Assembly: GCF_946885855.1 (NCBI RefSeq)
Contig: NZ_CAMPHH010000038.1
Coordinates: forward strand, 1 to 17,633
Origin: an uncultured Actinotalea sp.
GTDB lineage: Bacteria > Actinomycetota > Actinomycetes > Actinomycetales > Cellulomonadaceae
DNA: 17,633 nt
Direction: 5' to 3'
Below, piece after piece: positions 15,532-17,633 of this stretch (position 1 is the first letter of the stretch; every line of letters starts with the position of its first letter). Position numbers and translations under genes: made by a program. The notes beneath the pieces were generated by a model. The model worked only from the letters and a program-made list of their open reading frames with translations, was not told where the DNA came from and did no database searches.

Positions 15532-17346
15532 ATGAGGGACACGTCCCCCTTCCGGCGCGCGGCGGCGCGCCGGGCGCCCAACCGGGCACGCCGCCCGCTG
15601 GCCGCGCTCCTCGGCGCCGCCCTCGCCACGACCGCCCTGGCGACCGGGCTCACGGTGGCACCCCCGGTCAGCGAGCCCGCGGTCGCGGCCACGCCTGCGA
15701 GCAAGAGCGTGACCGCCGTGATGTTCCAGTGGCCCTGGGACGCCATCGCCCGGGAGTGCACGACGAACCTCGGACCGGCCGGGTACGGCTACGTCCAGAC
15801 GTCGCCGCCGCAGGAGCACGTCCGCGGCAGCCAGTGGTGGGTGAGCTACCAGCCCGTCTCCTACCGGATCGAGAGCCGCTTCGGGACCCGGGCGCAGTTC
15901 GCGTCGATGGTGCAGACCTGCCGTGCCGCGGGCGTCCAGGTCATCGCGGACGTCGTCATCAACCACATGTCGGGGCAGTCCGCGGGCGGCACCGGCTGGG
16001 CGGGCACGCCGTTCCAGCACTACAGCTACCCCGGGACCTACGGCACCCAGGACTTCCACGACTGCCGGCGGGACATCAGGGACTACGGCAACGCGTGGGA
16101 GGTGCAGAACTGCAACCTCGTCAACCTCGCCGACCTCAGGACGGAGTCGGACTACGTGCGGGGGCGCATCGCCGCGTACCTCGACGACCTCCTCTCCCTG
16201 GGGGTCACCGGCTTCCGGGTCGACGCCGCCAAGCACATCCCGGCCGCCGACATCGCGAACATCAGGAGTCGCCTGACCAACCCGGGCGTGTACATGGTCC
16301 AGGAGGTGATCGGCGCCGCGGGCGAGCCCATCAAGGACACCGACTACACCTTCATCAGCGACGTGCACGAGTTCGACTACGGCCGCGAGCTCAAGCGGGT
16401 GTTCACGACCGGGCAGCTGTCCTGGCTGAGCAGCTTCGGTGAGAGCTGGGGGCTCATGCCCTCGGGCAAGGCCGGGGTGTTCGTGGACAACCACGACACG
16501 GAGCGCAACGGCGAGACCCTCAACCAGACCTACGGCTCGACGTACACGCTCGCGAACGTCTTCATGCTCGCGTGGCCGTACGGCAGCCCGTCGGTCCACT
16601 CCGGCTACTCGGCCGCGAGCTACGACGCCGGCCCGCCCCAGAACGCGAACGGCACCGTGATCACCCCGACGTGCTACCAGAACGGCTGGCGCTGCCAGCA
16701 CGACTGGCGCGAGATCGAGAACATGGTCGGCTTCCGCAACGCGACCGCCGGCGCCGCCGTCGGCAACTGGTGGAGCAACGGCAGCAACCAGATCGCCTTC
16801 GGCCGCGGCGCGAAGGGGTACGTCGTCCTCAACAAGGAGGGCGGCACCCTCAGCAGGACGTTCCAGACGTCGCTGCCGGCGGGGACGTACTGCGACGTCA
16901 CGCAGGGGCTGCCGACGTCGTCCGGGTGCTCCGGACGCAGCGTCACCGTGAACGCCTCCGGGCAGGTCACGGCCTCGGTCGGCGCGGGCACGGCGCTGGC
17001 GCTGCACGTGGGGGCCAGGGCCGGCGGTGGCACCGCCAGCCCGCCGTCGTCCGCGACGGCCATCTCCTTCGGCGTGGACGCGACCACGGTCTGGGGCCAG
17101 GACGTCCGCGTCGTGGGCAACCACCCGGCGCTCGGCAGCTGGTCGCCGGCGAACGGCGTCCGCCTGTCCTCCTCGACCTACCCCGTCTGGCGGGCCGCGG
17201 TCGCCCTGCCGGCCGGGACCCGCGTGGAGTTCAAGTACGTCAAGGTCGACGGCGGCGGGAACGCCGTCTGGGAGAGCGGCGGCAACCGCGTCGCCACCGT
17301 CCCGTCGTCGGGGACGCTGCGGCTCGACGACACCTGGCGCAGCTAG
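15532..17346 (+). CDS. Secreted alpha-amylase (GH13) with C-terminal CBM20 starch-binding domain
   Basis: A 604-residue exported enzyme that cleaves internal alpha-1,4 bonds of starch. An Arg-rich n-region, a hydrophobic core (about 23-43) and a likely cleavage after AVAA (residue 53) form the signal peptide; RRPLAA is only weakly Tat-like. The mature part closely resembles Streptomyces amylases: AVMFQWPWD, GYGYVQTSPPQEH, region I DVVINH, nucleophile D231 (GFRVDAAKH), acid/base E258 (VQEVIG) and D322 (FVDNHDTER). R229 and N320 match two chloride ligands of animal-type amylases. A Gly/Ser/Pro linker (about 497-507) leads to CBM20 (508-604; GNHPALGSW, FKYVKVD, WESGGNR). The start is uncertain: in-frame ATGs at 15472, 15520 and 15532 all lack a good ribosome site, and 15532 gives the most normal signal peptide. 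Two hairpins follow the stop codon. Confidence 0.95.
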   Translation: MRDTSPFRRAAARRAPNRARRPLAALLGAALATTALATGLTVAPPVSEPAVAATPASKSVTAVMFQWPWDAIARECTTNLGPAGYGYVQTSPPQEHVRGSQWWVSYQPVSYRIESRFGTRAQFASMVQTCRAAGVQVIADVVINHMSGQSAGGTGWAGTPFQHYSYPGTYGTQDFHDCRRDIRDYGNAWEVQNCNLVNLADLRTESDYVRGRIAAYLDDLLSLGVTGFRVDAAKHIPAADIANIRSRLTNPGVYMVQEVIGAAGEPIKDTDYTFISDVHEFDYGRELKRVFTTGQLSWLSSFGESWGLMPSGKAGVFVDNHDTERNGETLNQTYGSTYTLANVFMLAWPYGSPSVHSGYSAASYDAGPPQNANGTVITPTCYQNGWRCQHDWREIENMVGFRNATAGAAVGNWWSNGSNQIAFGRGAKGYVVLNKEGGTLSRTFQTSLPAGTYCDVTQGLPTSSGCSGRSVTVNASGQVTASVGAGTALALHVGARAGGGTASPPSSATAISFGVDATTVWGQDVRVVGNHPALGSWSPANGVRLSSSTYPVWRAAVALPAGTRVEFKYVKVDGGGNAVWESGGNRVATVPSSGTLRLDDTWRS

Positions 17347-17360
17347 CCGGGTCACCGACC

Positions 17361-17405
17361 GGCGAGGGGTGGGCGTGACCTGGAGCGCACCGTCCACCCC
17401 TCGCC
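17361..17405 (+). terminator. First hairpin after the amylase gene
   Basis: GGCGAGGGGTGG (17361-17372) pairs perfectly with CCACCCCTCGCC (17394-17405), a 12-bp stem with a 21-nt loop. It begins 15 nt after the amylase stop codon. There is no T-run. Confidence 0.55.
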
Positions 17406-17432
17406 CTCCACCTCGCCGCCGCAGCGGCGAGT

Positions 17433-17468
17433 CCACGGCCGGACGGTTCTCCCAACGTCCGGCCGTGG
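17433..17468 (+). terminator. Second hairpin after the amylase gene
   Basis: CCACGGCCGGACG (17433-17445) pairs perfectly with CGTCCGGCCGTGG (17456-17468), a 13-bp stem with the loop GTTCTCCCAA. Together with the hairpin 28 nt upstream it looks like a tandem terminator isolating the amylase from the next gene. Confidence 0.55.
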
Positions 17469-17560
17469 TGCTGCCCGACGCCTCGGGGTCCTCCGCCCGG
17501 ACGCGGTGCGCCGGCGAGGGCGTGAGCCGCGGGCGGCGCCGGCCGGGACCACCCCGGCGC

Positions 17561-17566
17561 TACGGT
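17561..17566 (+). promoter_or_regulatory. Putative -10 element, leaderless start of the last gene
   Basis: TACGGT fits TANNNT and ends 6 nt (GCTGCC) before the GTG at 17573. The spacing is identical to that at the SDR, topoisomerase, mscS and malQ starts. Confidence 0.5.
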
Positions 17567-17572
17567 GCTGCC

Positions 17573-17633
17573 GTGAGCGACGACGCCCCCCCCGCACAGG
17601 TCCCTCCGTCCGACGCTCGGCACGATGCCCGCC
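17573..17633 (+). CDS. 5' end of an unidentified gene, cut by the window edge
   Basis: From GTG 17573 the frame stays open to the window end: 20 codons, beginning MSDDAPPAQVPPSD. The residues are acidic and Pro/Ala-rich, as in a disordered N-terminus, and show no recognisable family. The main support is the start context: a TACGGT hexamer exactly 6 nt upstream, matching the leaderless starts of other genes here, and position just beyond the tandem terminator of the amylase. Function cannot be assigned. Confidence 0.55.
   Translation, partial: MSDDAPPAQVPPSDARHDAR

Overview
This is a very GC-rich stretch of an actinobacterial chromosome. A Micrococcales/Cellulomonadaceae-like organism is my best guess, inferred from the strong G/C third-position bias, a GlbO-type truncated haemoglobin, a mycothiol-linked Rv2466c-type oxidoreductase and a Streptomyces-like secreted alpha-amylase; nothing in the window identifies the species. 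Twelve protein genes are visible. The first is cut by the left edge of the window and the last by the right edge. I found no tRNA, rRNA, insertion sequence, phage gene or CRISPR array.

Layout. 1-3077 (+): two overlapping dynamin/YfjP-like GTPase genes, both with membrane-associating C-terminal parts. 3161-3679 (+): a hotdog-fold acyl-CoA thioesterase whose 3' end overlaps, tail to tail, an NAD(P)-binding SDR fused to a DUF2867-type domain (3634-5226, -). 5323-6297 (-): a poxvirus-type topoisomerase IB. 6406-7886 (-): a translationally coupled pair, truncated haemoglobin glbO then acyl-CoA thioesterase tesB. 7975-8205 (+): a stand-alone PTS EIIB domain of the glucose/GlcNAc type, divergent from glbO. 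8264-9328 (-): an MscS-type mechanosensitive channel. 9466-11640 (+): malQ, convergent with pepN (11733-14324, -), with a perfect 20-bp hairpin between them. 14522-15199 (+): a CPWA-type DsbA-like protein, divergent from pepN. 15532-17346 (+): a secreted GH13 alpha-amylase with a C-terminal CBM20 starch-binding domain. 17573-end (+): the first 20 codons of an unidentified gene.

How the genes fit together. The amylase (outside the cell) and MalQ (cytoplasm) are successive steps of starch and maltodextrin use, but they are separated by pepN and the DsbA-like gene and are not one operon. GlbO/TesB is the only clear two-gene operon besides the GTPase pair. The rest reads as ordinary core-genome housekeeping in short transcription units.

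Regulatory signals. Five genes (SDR, topoisomerase IB, mscS, malQ and the last partial gene) have a -10-like hexamer exactly 6 nt before the start codon and no Shine-Dalgarno sequence, the layout of leaderless transcripts. The other genes mostly have clear GGAGG-type sites. The amylase has a TTGCGC-17 nt-TACCGT promoter candidate overlapped by repeated CCGTTGCA elements that could be operator half-sites. I do not see a previously undescribed multi-gene system. The most noteworthy items are the paired dynamin-like GTPases, the uniform leaderless starts, the single-cysteine CPWA active site and the amylase control region.
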